Shown here piece by piece: positions 7,082 to 13,980 of a DNA stretch of 22,184 nucleotides; position 1 is the first letter of the stretch; every line of letters begins with the position of its first letter. Source of the DNA: an uncultured Collinsella sp. (GTDB lineage: Bacteria > Actinomycetota > Coriobacteriia > Coriobacteriales > Coriobacteriaceae); NCBI GenBank assembly GCA_900554325.1, contig USHA01000030.1, forward strand, positions 1 through 22,184, written 5' to 3'. Below the pieces are notes generated by a model, which was given only the letters and a program-made list of their open reading frames with translations, was not told the origin of the DNA and searched no databases. The position numbers were made by a program, and so were the translations under genes.

Positions 7082-7125
7082 GGGGCAGCTTTGGCTGGGG
7101 AGGTTTCTGCCGGCTGCCCCTTTTT
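7082..7125 (+). terminator. Terminator-like hairpin with T tract in the nuclease-gene leader
   Basis: GGGGCAGC (7082-7089) pairs perfectly with GCTGCCCC (7113-7120), followed directly by TTTTT on the plus strand. No plus-strand gene ends here; the nearby gene is on the minus strand. It could end an antisense or small RNA. The stretch 6973-7522 otherwise holds a 7-bp hairpin (about 7005-7020), repeat copies C and D, and the exonuclease terminator. Confidence 0.45.
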
Positions 7126-7182
7126 GATGAACTTTAGTTGCGGATTCGTAGCTTCTAAGCGTTTTTGCCGACCGCTCAGATG

Positions 7183-7212
7183 CCTCACCAACATAATTTG
7201 AGTTATTCGGCC
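7183..7212 (-). repeat. Island repeat, copy C (inverted)
   Basis: Same orientation and phase as copy A. It overlaps the most upstream possible start codon of the putative nuclease gene. Confidence 0.6.
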
Positions 7213-7344
7213 TTATCCTATACAAATGGTGCGATCGCAACGTCCTATTCGAATTGATTCAGGTAGATTTATGGGGCTTGGTTGCGAAATTAAGGCGATT
7301 TTAGCTTCGATTGCGGTTCAAGGGGCCTTGACTAGTGGTTCAGC

Positions 7345-7374
7345 TGGCCGAACAACTCGAAAAATGTAGGTGGG
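7345..7374 (+). repeat. Island repeat, copy D (direct)
   Basis: Near-identical to copy B, including the run CTCGAAAAATGTAGGTGG. It faces copy C across about 130 bp and marks the far end of the less G+C-rich stretch. Confidence 0.75.
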
Positions 7375-7421
7375 CCAACCTGCCGACTATGTGAAGCACG
7401 CGTATTTGCTCGTTTTGATGA

Positions 7422-7457
7422 AAACTAGGGTGCAGCCATAAGGCTGCGCCCTAGTTT
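7422..7457 (-). terminator. Terminator of the exonuclease gene
   Basis: A 16-bp stem with one G-U-type position (7422-7437 with 7442-7457) and a 4-nt loop. On the minus strand it ends in AGTTTTCATC. It lies 66 bp after the exonuclease stop. Confidence 0.8.
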
Positions 7458-7522
7458 ACTGCGTGTCGGTGTGCCCAGACGGATTGCGCTGTGCCTGGCA
7501 GGCGCTCCCGCAGATGGATCGG

Positions 7523-8491
7523 TTATTTCGCGAATAGGTTCTTGAGGTTGAACTCGGCCTGAACCGTGCGGAGCATGAGGTCGGTGTCGTCGAGGCCCAG
7601 GTGCTGCTCGTTGGCGTCGGCGGCGAGGGTGCCACGGCGGCGCGCCCAGTTCTCGAGCGCGGCGGGCGCGGACTCGCGGGGGAGCGAGCGGACGTCGGCA
7701 TCCAGGCTGCGGCAGATCTGGCGCGAGTCGATGACGATGATCTTGCCGGCGCGGCGTGCCTCGGCGTAACCGTCCAGGTGGATCTTGAACCAACTGTCTT
7801 CGAACGCGGCGTTATGCGCCATGTACGGGTACTTCTTCATAAGTTTGAGCAGCTGCTTCTGCAGTTCCATGTTCTCGCGGAATGGTTTTTTGCCGTCGAT
7901 GTCGTCCCAGGTAATGTGATGGATGTTCGATAGCGGCACATCCTCGCCGCGGTAGATGTCGGGCAGGCCGCAGTAGTGTGCCTCGGCGTCATGCGGGACG
8001 GCGTCGCTGGTGAGCTCCATGATCTCCCAGCCCACGTTGATGATATAGCCGCGCTCGGGTGCACGGCCGGTGGTCTCGATGTCGATACCGAGCACGGTGC
8101 CCTGGATGGGCTTGCGGGCGTAGGCCACGCCGAGCGCGTCGCGGTCGCCGCGGATTTCGCGCATAACGGACGCGGCGGTGCGCTTTTGCATCTTGCCGAT
8201 GGCAGCGCAGGTGTCGGCATCGGACAGGCCGCGCGAAAGCGTCGCGGGCGTCACGTTGCGCAGGCGCGCCTCGCCAATCTGGTCGCACAGGTCGCGGTTG
8301 CGGTCAGCCAGGTCGCGCACGGTGGCAAAGTCGAAGCTGGGGTCGCCCTCGGCGGTAAAGTACTCGGTTTCGAGCACCTTAAGGGCCTCCTCGCCCTTCT
8401 GGCGCTCGGACTCCATGGCGCCGTGATCGCCATAGATAAACATGGGAATAAACGGCTGGCGCTCGTATTCGAGTGCTTGTGAAACGTTCAT
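7523..8491 (-). CDS. DEDDh-type 3'-5' exonuclease with N-terminal extension
   Basis: A 322-residue protein whose C-terminal part (about 130-322) is a DnaQ-like exonuclease that removes nucleotides from 3' ends using two metal ions. Exo I is DIETTG (D137, E139), Exo II is AHNAAFEDSW with D232, and Exo III is H297-x4-D302, the DEDDh spacing. The first 130 residues are charged and mostly helical, with no domain I recognise; LSRGLSDADTCAAIGKMQKR may be a helical DNA-binding segment. AAGGAG lies 8 bp before the ATG. The gene is monocistronic, divergent from the exporter and followed by a good terminator. Whether the substrate is DNA or RNA cannot be told. Confidence 0.9.
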   Translation of the reverse strand: MNVSQALEYERQPFIPMFIYGDHGAMESERQKGEEALKVLETEYFTAEGDPSFDFATVRDLADRNRDLCDQIGEARLRNVTPATLSRGLSDADTCAAIGKMQKRTAASVMREIRGDRDALGVAYARKPIQGTVLGIDIETTGRAPERGYIINVGWEIMELTSDAVPHDAEAHYCGLPDIYRGEDVPLSNIHHITWDDIDGKKPFRENMELQKQLLKLMKKYPYMAHNAAFEDSWFKIHLDGYAEARRAGKIIVIDSRQICRSLDADVRSLPRESAPAALENWARRRGTLAADANEQHLGLDDTDLMLRTVQAEFNLKNLFAK

Positions 8492-8552
8492 ATAACTGCT
8501 CCTTGGACGGGCCGCAGCGCGCGGCTCGGGTTCATTGAGATGTGGCGAGATG

Positions 8553-8601
8553 ATAGTTTACCATGGGCAACTATTGGCATCGCGCCTAGGACAACTACAA
8601 T
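8553..8601 (+). promoter_or_regulatory. Exporter promoter with overlapping palindrome
   Basis: TTGGCA (8574-8579), 16 bp, TACAAT (8596-8601) makes a plausible promoter. A 22-bp palindrome (8553-8574; arms ATAGTT/AACTAT, centre CCATGG, 9 of 11 pairs) abuts the -35. A 30-bp-spaced direct repeat CTAGGAC-N4-ACAAT (8586-8601 and 8616-8631) follows; its second copy carries another TACAAT, so initiation could occur at two points. Confidence 0.55.
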
Positions 8602-8663
8602 ACCCTAGTTGACCGCTAGGACTTTTACAATGCTGCCGAAAGACACGAAAGGTTCCATCTGTC

Positions 8664-9755
8664 ATGGATTTGCTGATTGATATTCTGCTCGACGCCGGCA
8701 AGGACACGCTCTCGCTTGTGCCGTTTTTGTTGGTGACGTATCTGGCTCTCGAGACCTTGGAGCACGTCGCGGGTGACCGCGTTAACGGGGCCATCAAGCG
8801 CGCCGGCGCCGCGGGTCCCGTGGTTGGCTCGTTGCTGGGCATGGTGCCGCAGTGCGGCTTTTCGGCAATGGCGGCCACACTGTACGCCGGTCGCGTCGTG
8901 ACCTTGGGCACGTTGGTGGCGGTGTTCCTTTCGACCTCCGATGAGATGCTGCCGCTGTTGCTCGCCGAGCAGGTGCCCGTGCAGACCATGGCGATGCTTT
9001 TGGCTTCGAAAGCACTGATCGCGCTGGTCACGGGCTTTATCGTGGACGCTGCCATTCGCGGCCTGCGCCGTAACGCCCGCGCGCACGCGGCGATTCGCCG
9101 TACCGTGCTGGGAACCGCGGCCAATCCTGCCCATGTGAACTGCGCGCACGATGACCACAGCGGCGGTGACATCATCGACGAGGTGGCCGAGGCGGGCGTG
9201 AGCGCCGACCACATCCACGAGTTGTGCGAGCGCGACCATTGCGGTTGCGATGATGAAGATGAACACGAGCGCGACCACGGACACAGCCATGATCACGGTC
9301 ACACGGGCGAGCATGAGCACCACCACGGCCACAGCCACGACCACTCCCACGAGGGCGCGTCCGTTCTGTCGATTATCCGCAGCGCGATCTCGCACACTGT
9401 GCAGGTTTCGGTTTTTATTTTCCTGGTGACGCTGGTCCTGGTCGCCGTGCTCGAGACCTTCGGCGAGTCCGCGATCGAGCAGTTCCTGCGTGGCAACGAG
9501 ACGCTCGCCGTCTTGGGCTCGGCGCTTGTCGGCCTGATTCCCAACTGCTCGGCGAGCGTGGTCATTACGCAACTATATCTGGAAGGTGCGCTGCAATTGG
9601 CGCCGATGCTCGCTGGCACGCTTATCTCCGCTGGCGTGGGCTACCTGGTGCTGTTCCGCACCAACCGCAGCGCCCGCGAAAACGTCCTGTTCCTGATCAT
9701 GATGTACGTCATCGGTGCCGGCTGGGGCCTCATCCTCTCCGCCGTTGGCCTTTAA
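8664..9755 (+). CDS. Putative 10-TM heavy-metal exporter (ArsP_2/DUF2899-like) with His-rich loop
   Basis: A 363-residue integral membrane protein, two similar halves joined by a hydrophilic loop. Each half has a Pro-x-Cys motif in a membrane segment: VPQCGFS (61-67) and IPNCSAS (292-298), consistent with internal duplication. The linker (about 160-230) is packed with His and Asp, densest at 201-229, plus C160, C188, C193 and C195, typical of metal-binding loops. The family is annotated as a putative heavy-metal (Mn, As or similar) exporter, so substrate is uncertain. AAAGG lies 11 bp before the ATG. A palindrome at its promoter suggests regulation, possibly by the DtxR-type protein at 2005-2394. 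A convergent terminator follows. Confidence 0.85.
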   Translation: MDLLIDILLDAGKDTLSLVPFLLVTYLALETLEHVAGDRVNGAIKRAGAAGPVVGSLLGMVPQCGFSAMAATLYAGRVVTLGTLVAVFLSTSDEMLPLLLAEQVPVQTMAMLLASKALIALVTGFIVDAAIRGLRRNARAHAAIRRTVLGTAANPAHVNCAHDDHSGGDIIDEVAEAGVSADHIHELCERDHCGCDDEDEHERDHGHSHDHGHTGEHEHHHGHSHDHSHEGASVLSIIRSAISHTVQVSVFIFLVTLVLVAVLETFGESAIEQFLRGNETLAVLGSALVGLIPNCSASVVITQLYLEGALQLAPMLAGTLISAGVGYLVLFRTNRSARENVLFLIMMYVIGAGWGLILSAVGL

Positions 9756-9858
9756 GTAGATTATTGGGACATGTCTTACGATCTACCCCTGTGACCAGGG
9801 CATTTCCGCTGCCAAAACAAAAAGGTAGATTTCCGGGCATGTCCCGAAAATCTACCTT
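9756..9858. terminator. Two related stem-loops, convergent terminators
   Basis: GTAGAT (9756-9761) faces ATCTAC (9781-9786) around GGGACATGTC. A stronger 16-bp stem (9822-9837 with 9843-9858, one mismatch) surrounds GGGCATGTCCC and is flanked by A/T runs. They separate the exporter (+) from the YaiI-family gene (-). The two look like diverged copies of one element. Confidence 0.75.
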
Positions 9859-9860
9859 GG

Positions 9861-10343
9861 TTAGCGCAGCAGCTCGGTGAGGTTGCGCTTAAAGCGGGCC
9901 CGGTCTTCGCTGGTAAATGCCGCCGGACCGCGAGTGCGACCGCCGGCGCGGCGCACCTTCTTTTCCTCGTGGCGAATAAACAGTTGCATGTCGATGGTCG
10001 CCTTATCGTAGACGCGCCCGCGCACGCCGATGGCGGCGGCATCGCGCCCGAGCACCATGCTCGCCAAGCCAATGTCCTGCGTCACGACTACGTCGCCCGC
10101 CTGCAGGCGTTCGACAATGGCAAAGTCGGCGCTGTCGGCGCCCACGCTCACATCGAGCGTCGTGACCCAAAATCCGCGTCGCGCATGCTCGACGTCGCGC
10201 GGATCGTCGCGGCGAATGTGGCGTTCCAGGTTCTGTGTGCTGTTGCCGGCGATAACGACGGCGACGCCCGCCCGCCGCGCGCAGTCAATCGACTCGCGCG
10301 TGACCGGGCAGGCGTCTGCATCAATAAAGAGCGTTCGCGGCAT
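9861..10343 (-). CDS. YaiI/YqxD family (UPF0178, DUF188) protein
   Basis: A 160-residue protein of the DUF188 family, a PIN-like fold suspected to bind or cut nucleic acid but without an established role. Signatures are FIDADACPV (6-14), a V-V-V-T-Q-D-I-G segment near 85-93, and the C-terminal GGRTRGPAAFTSEDR-x-RF. Its length is normal for the family. The ATG immediately follows the TAG of the HdeD-type gene, and no good Shine-Dalgarno sequence precedes it, so translation is probably coupled. Confidence 0.92.
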   Translation of the reverse strand: MPRTLFIDADACPVTRESIDCARRAGVAVVIAGNSTQNLERHIRRDDPRDVEHARRGFWVTTLDVSVGADSADFAIVERLQAGDVVVTQDIGLASMVLGRDAAAIGVRGRVYDKATIDMQLFIRHEEKKVRRAGGRTRGPAAFTSEDRARFKRNLTELLR

Positions 10344-10946
10344 CTAGTGCACCAGTTTGCCAAATTGAATAGCGCGAACAATCAGCGTTACGCCAAACAC
10401 CAGCAGTGCGGCGCCGCTAAAGATGACGAGCATCTTGGCCGACCACAGCGGATAGATAAACACGAACATGCCGGCGATGATGGAGAGCGCGCCGCTCAGG
10501 ATGGCGAGGGCACGGTTGGACGAAAGCTCGGACTCCAGAATGGACATGACACCTTCGACGATCCAGCCAAAGCCGGCCACGATAACCACCATCGTGGTGA
10601 GCGTCGCGGTCGAGAAGGCCTGGTTGCGCAGGATTATGACGCCGCCCAAGATAATGAGTAGGTTGGAGATGATGCTCGTCACGCGCCAGCCGGTGGGCAG
10701 CAGTGGCTCGAAAACAGCGGTAAACAGCCTGATCGCGGCCGTGATCACAAAGTAGAAGCCCAAGACGGTCGTTAGGAAGACGAGGGACTTGGCGGGCGCA
10801 AACAGCAGTGCGATGCCGGCGACGAGCGCCAAGACGCCCGTGATGGCGTAAATCCAGCGTACGGCCTTGACGGCTTTGCCCGCCATGCTTTTCTCGTCAA
10901 ATCCAAACTGGCTCGATTTTTGGTCATCGTTCTTAAAGATGCCCAT
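10344..10946 (-). CDS. HdeD/DUF308-family membrane protein
   Basis: A 200-residue inner-membrane protein with about six hydrophobic segments from residue 30 on, in paired hairpins typical of the HdeD (DUF308) family, linked to acid or other stress in enterobacteria. The N-terminus (about 1-25) is soluble and charged. The frame is open upstream, but ATG 10946 has AAGGAG 7 bp before it. It is the first gene of a two-gene unit with the YaiI-family gene. Actual function here is unknown. Confidence 0.85.
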   Translation of the reverse strand: MGIFKNDDQKSSQFGFDEKSMAGKAVKAVRWIYAITGVLALVAGIALLFAPAKSLVFLTTVLGFYFVITAAIRLFTAVFEPLLPTGWRVTSIISNLLIILGGVIILRNQAFSTATLTTMVVIVAGFGWIVEGVMSILESELSSNRALAILSGALSIIAGMFVFIYPLWSAKMLVIFSGAALLVFGVTLIVRAIQFGKLVH

Positions 10947-11134
10947 AATGTCTCCTTTCCGTGCGGCGTAAGCCTTGATCATTACAACCAGTATCGCCTA
11001 AAGGCGCTGGCGTATGGGTCGGGGAGGGCGGAACGTAACCCAAAGGCCCCGAATTGTTTCCGTTGTTCCCCACGTCGCGATTTTCTATTCAACAGGTGTA
11101 GAACATTGCAGCCCTGTTCGTTATTGCCTACGTT

Positions 11135-11153
11135 TTAGGTTAGATTTTCCTAA
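11135..11153 (+). promoter_or_regulatory. DtxR/IdeR-box-like site before the nitroreductase gene
   Basis: TTAGGTTAGATTTTCCTAA matches 15 of 19 positions of the remembered DtxR/IdeR consensus (TTAGGTTAGSCTAACCTAA): the left half-site is perfect, the right half weaker. It ends 28 bp before the start codon. The rest of 10947-11181 shows nothing clear. Confidence 0.45.
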
Positions 11154-11181
11154 GAACAATTGCCCGAAATTGGGGGTCCCT

Positions 11182-11853
11182 ATGAACGAAGCAGTTCCCG
11201 CAGCGCCGGTAAGCGCTGAGTCGATGGCAAAGCAGGGTTGCGAAAAGCTCGGCTTGGACGCGTTTGATGCGTTGGTTCGCTGCGCCCGCACGTGCCGTCG
11301 CTTTGACGAGTCCATGCGCGTGCCGCGTGAGCTTTTGCTTGAGCTGGCGGAGCTGGCGCACCTGACTCCCTGTGGTGCCAATGCTCAGCGTCTGCGTTTT
11401 CATGTGGTAAGCGGTGCAGAGGACTGCGCGCGTGTATTTGACGAGCTTGCATGGGCCGGTGCGCTCAAGGATTGGCCGGGTCCCGATGAGGGCGAGCGCC
11501 CGACCGGCTACATCGCGATTCTTGCTGAGCGCGCCGTTCCGGGCAAGCCAGCCGCTCCCATTACCGAGGTCGACACGGGCATTGCCGCGCAGACGATGAT
11601 GCTCGCCGCCCGCAGCGCCACGCCCGAGGTGGCAGCCTGCATGTTCAAGGCCTTTACGACCCACGCGATCGATGCCATGGGGCTCGATAACGACAAGTAT
11701 GAGCTCAAGCTGATCATGGCGTTTGGCGTTCCGGCCGAGACACAGGTGATCGATGCGATCGATTCCAACCCCGACGGCTCCATCAATTATTGGCGCGACG
11801 AGGCGCAGGTGCACCACGTACCCAAGCGCTCGCTTGTCGACGTACTGGTGTAG
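11182..11853 (+). CDS. Nitroreductase-family protein
   Basis: A 223-residue flavoprotein of the nitroreductase fold, which uses FMN and NAD(P)H to reduce nitro compounds, quinones or similar acceptors. The N-terminal CRRFDESMRVP, then LTPCGANAQRLRFHVV (Pro-x-x-x-Asn-x-Gln, FMN binding) near residues 62-77, and the closing VHHVPKRSL fit the family. The middle DTGIAAQTMMLAA segment matches the usual dimer-core helix. ATG 11182 is chosen with GGGGG upstream; a second ATG at 11224 is possible. Cys residues near the N-terminus (C21, C34, C38) might suggest a redox or metal role. Iron regulation is possible given the upstream box. Confidence 0.85.
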   Translation: MNEAVPAAPVSAESMAKQGCEKLGLDAFDALVRCARTCRRFDESMRVPRELLLELAELAHLTPCGANAQRLRFHVVSGAEDCARVFDELAWAGALKDWPGPDEGERPTGYIAILAERAVPGKPAAPITEVDTGIAAQTMMLAARSATPEVAACMFKAFTTHAIDAMGLDNDKYELKLIMAFGVPAETQVIDAIDSNPDGSINYWRDEAQVHHVPKRSLVDVLV

Positions 11854-11885
11854 TTGAGCGTCACCGCGGTGTGATCCGGCGGTAA

Positions 11886-11920
11886 ACCACCACAAAGGTA
11901 CATGTCCCCTTTGCGGTGGT
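11886..11920 (+). promoter_or_regulatory. Stem-loop just before the first phosphatase gene
   Basis: 13-bp stem (11886-11898 with 11908-11920, one mismatch) around TACATGTCC. It lies immediately 5' of the GAGGGGAGG ribosome-binding site, so it may end the nitroreductase message or affect phosphatase translation. The ACATGTCC core recalls the 9756-9858 stem-loops. Confidence 0.5.
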
Positions 11921-11935
11921 GCGAGGGGAGGACGT

Positions 11936-12478
11936 GTGGCAGATTTGTATTTGGTGCGGCATGGGCAGACTGAGCTCAATGTGCAGAACATTTTGCAGGG
12001 TGGGCACGATTCGCCGCTTACGGCGCGCGGGCGCGAGCAGGCGCTGGCGACGCGCGCGGCGTTTGAGGCGCGTGGCGTGACCTTTGACCGTGTGTATTCC
12101 TCCCCGTTGGGCCGGGCGCGGCGTACGGCTGAGCTAATTGCTGGTGAGGGCCGCTCGATAGAGCTGGTCGATGACCTGCGCGAGTGGCATTTGGGCTCGC
12201 TGGAGGGTACATCAAATCGCGAGATGCCGCCGCAGCCCTGGGGTGATTATCCGGTGGCCTTTGGTGGCGAGTCTGAAGGCGAGCTCCAGTCGCGCATGGT
12301 CGCGGCGCTGTCCCACATCATGGCCAGGCCGCAGCACGACTGTGTGCTGGCAGTCTCCCACGGCTCTTCCTGCCAGGAGTTTCTTGAGTATGTGACTGGC
12401 AGGGGAGAGCTACCCGACAACGGTGCCGTGCTTCATTTTGGCTATTGCGACGGTGCGTTTTCGCTCCTTGATTGGTAA
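11936..12478 (+). CDS. Histidine phosphatase (phosphoglycerate mutase-like), first of tandem pair
   Basis: A 180-residue branch-1 histidine phosphatase. RHGQT (8-12) carries the phosphate-accepting His9; E83 in LREW is the likely acid; SHG (141-143) holds the second catalytic His. SSPLGRARRTAE near 55-66 is the usual second Arg motif. The start is GTG, with a strong GAGGGGAGG 5 bp upstream. The class includes alpha-ribazole phosphatases and broad small-molecule phosphatases; substrate unknown. The next gene, 17 bp downstream, is a paralogue with the same motif spacing. Confidence 0.9.
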   Translation: MADLYLVRHGQTELNVQNILQGGHDSPLTARGREQALATRAAFEARGVTFDRVYSSPLGRARRTAELIAGEGRSIELVDDLREWHLGSLEGTSNREMPPQPWGDYPVAFGGESEGELQSRMVAALSHIMARPQHDCVLAVSHGSSCQEFLEYVTGRGELPDNGAVLHFGYCDGAFSLLDW

Positions 12479-12495
12479 CGAACGAAAGGACCCCT

Positions 12496-13131
12496 ATGAA
12501 TAAAGACCTGTATCTGGTTCGTCATGGGCAGACAATATTCAACCTTAAGCGCATTATTCAGGGTTGGAGTGACTCGCCGCTCACGCAGCTGGGATGCGAC
12601 CAGGCGGCGCGTGCCGGCATGTTCTTACGTGCGCGCGGCATTGAACCCGATCATGCCTACACCTCCACACTTCATCGCACCGAGCAGACTATCGCCAACC
12701 TGTGGCCGGGCTTGGCGTACGAGCGCCTGGACGGTCTGCGTGAGTGGTTCTTTGGCGACTTTGAGGCCGAGCGCGTGATGCTTATGCCCGAGCGCCCGTG
12801 GCGAGATTTCTATCGTCAGTTTGGCGGCGAGGGCCAGATGCAGGTGCGCGAGCGCATGGCGGCGACGATAACCGATCTTATGCGACGTCCGGACCACGAG
12901 TGCGTGCTCGCGGTGAGCCACGGTTCGGCTATCAAGGAGTTTTTGGACCACGTGCGGGGCGCGGCGGCCGACGAGCGCGAACGCGTGCCGGGCAACTGCT
13001 CAGTGCTGCATTTTGCGTTTGACGATGCGGCCGATACGTTTGAACTGGTCGAAGTCTTTACGCAGGAAGACTACGCGCGCGAGCTGGGGCTTGAACCGCT
13101 CGTGGCTACTGCGGGTCCGCAGCGCGGATAA
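12496..13131 (+). CDS. Histidine phosphatase, second of tandem pair
   Basis: A 211-residue paralogue of the preceding protein: RHGQT with His10, TSTLHRTEQT as second motif, LREW with E83, and SHG with His142. It is longer by a C-terminal segment ending in EDYARELGLEPL, which could cover the active site. In the second Arg motif, HR replaces the common GRA-R. AAAGGA lies 6 bp before ATG 12496. A strong terminator follows, so the two phosphatases probably form a short operon. The duplication suggests related but distinct substrates. Confidence 0.9.
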   Translation: MNKDLYLVRHGQTIFNLKRIIQGWSDSPLTQLGCDQAARAGMFLRARGIEPDHAYTSTLHRTEQTIANLWPGLAYERLDGLREWFFGDFEAERVMLMPERPWRDFYRQFGGEGQMQVRERMAATITDLMRRPDHECVLAVSHGSAIKEFLDHVRGAAADERERVPGNCSVLHFAFDDAADTFELVEVFTQEDYARELGLEPLVATAGPQRG

Positions 13132-13178
13132 CGCGAGCGCGGCGGCACGGGTCGTCGGCATAACTTCTCGACGCAAAA

Positions 13179-13215
13179 GGGGCGGAGATGCATGTACCTG
13201 CTGCATCTCCGCCCC
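13179..13215. terminator. Strong convergent terminator
   Basis: A perfect 14-bp stem, GGGGCGGAGATGCA (13179-13192) with its complement (13202-13215), and a 9-nt loop. AAAA precedes and CTGTTTGTT follows, so it can serve both the phosphatase operon (+) and the DUF1015-like gene (-). Confidence 0.85.
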
Positions 13216-13260
13216 CTGTTTGTTGGGCTGCCGATTTTTGTGCTGGACGGTCTGGTCTTG

Positions 13261-13941
13261 CTAGAACCGCGCGACCTGGTGCGTGAGCAGACCCGTCGGA
13301 ACCTGCGCCGCGCCGCCGCTGACCTGCGCGGCGGGGAAGAGCGCAGCTACGGCAAAGTTGAACGGCTCTTTGCCCGTGTAGGTGCCGGCGGCACGTGCAC
13401 CGTCGGCCAGGAGCTGTGATGCCTCGACTAGTGCGACAGCGTAGGCAGGGTCGTCGGCCAGTGCCGGCTCCGGCGCCTGGTCGAGCATGGCGCGGATGGC
13501 CCCGACGGCGTCCTCGCGCTTGACCTCCCACACGCGGTGCGTAATGCCGGCGGGGTCGGTGACGGCATAGAGTGAAGCGCCCTCTTTTGCGGCGCCGAGG
13601 ATGATATCCATGACGGGAGAGGCTTCGTAGACAAGCGTTACGGGACGGGGCTGTACCTTGAGGTCGGCGATTGCGCGCGCAGCGGCGGTCGTATCGGCGG
13701 CAACCGCGTCGCCGCCCGCCAGCGCACCAACCGGGCAGATCGCCACGACACCCGTCACACGTCCCGGCTCGCCCGAGCATTCGTACACGTAATACGCCGC
13801 GCCCGGGTCCTTGAGCATCAGACCATCGGCAAGGGCTCCGCGCAGAGCATCGTTGCCGCTCAGGATGCTGCCCATTGCAGGCAGCGCCTCGAGCACGCGG
13901 TCCTGAGCCGGGCGGATGCAGGGAAACGGAAGTGCTTTCAT
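13261..13941 (-). CDS. Compact DUF1015-like protein
   Basis: A 226-residue protein that I relate to the DUF1015 family by its opening (ALPFPCIRPAQD), the AAYYVYEC strand near residue 50, VTLVYEAS near 100, and LYAVTDPAGITHRVWEV near 123-140. Full DUF1015 proteins are near 400 residues, so this is a shortened form. The family often sits beside serA/serC; here serC-serA are 3 kb away in the same orientation. Function is unknown. It follows the M20 peptidase by 39 bp, with AGGA before the ATG, probably as one operon. Confidence in the family is moderate. Confidence 0.6.
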   Translation of the reverse strand: MKALPFPCIRPAQDRVLEALPAMGSILSGNDALRGALADGLMLKDPGAAYYVYECSGEPGRVTGVVAICPVGALAGGDAVAADTTAAARAIADLKVQPRPVTLVYEASPVMDIILGAAKEGASLYAVTDPAGITHRVWEVKREDAVGAIRAMLDQAPEPALADDPAYAVALVEASQLLADGARAAGTYTGKEPFNFAVAALFPAAQVSGGAAQVPTGLLTHQVARF

Positions 13942-13980
13942 GGGCGGTCCTAACGCACGAGTCGGTTTGTTCGCGGCTTA

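Noticed and set aside
6973..7194. 74-residue in-frame extension of the putative nuclease
   Set aside because: It crosses repeat copy C and a terminator-like hairpin, has no ribosome-binding site, and the relative at 15356 starts at the position matching 6972. It remains possible.
5523..7374. CRISPR-like array
   Set aside because: There are only four copies, in alternating orientation and with irregular spacing.
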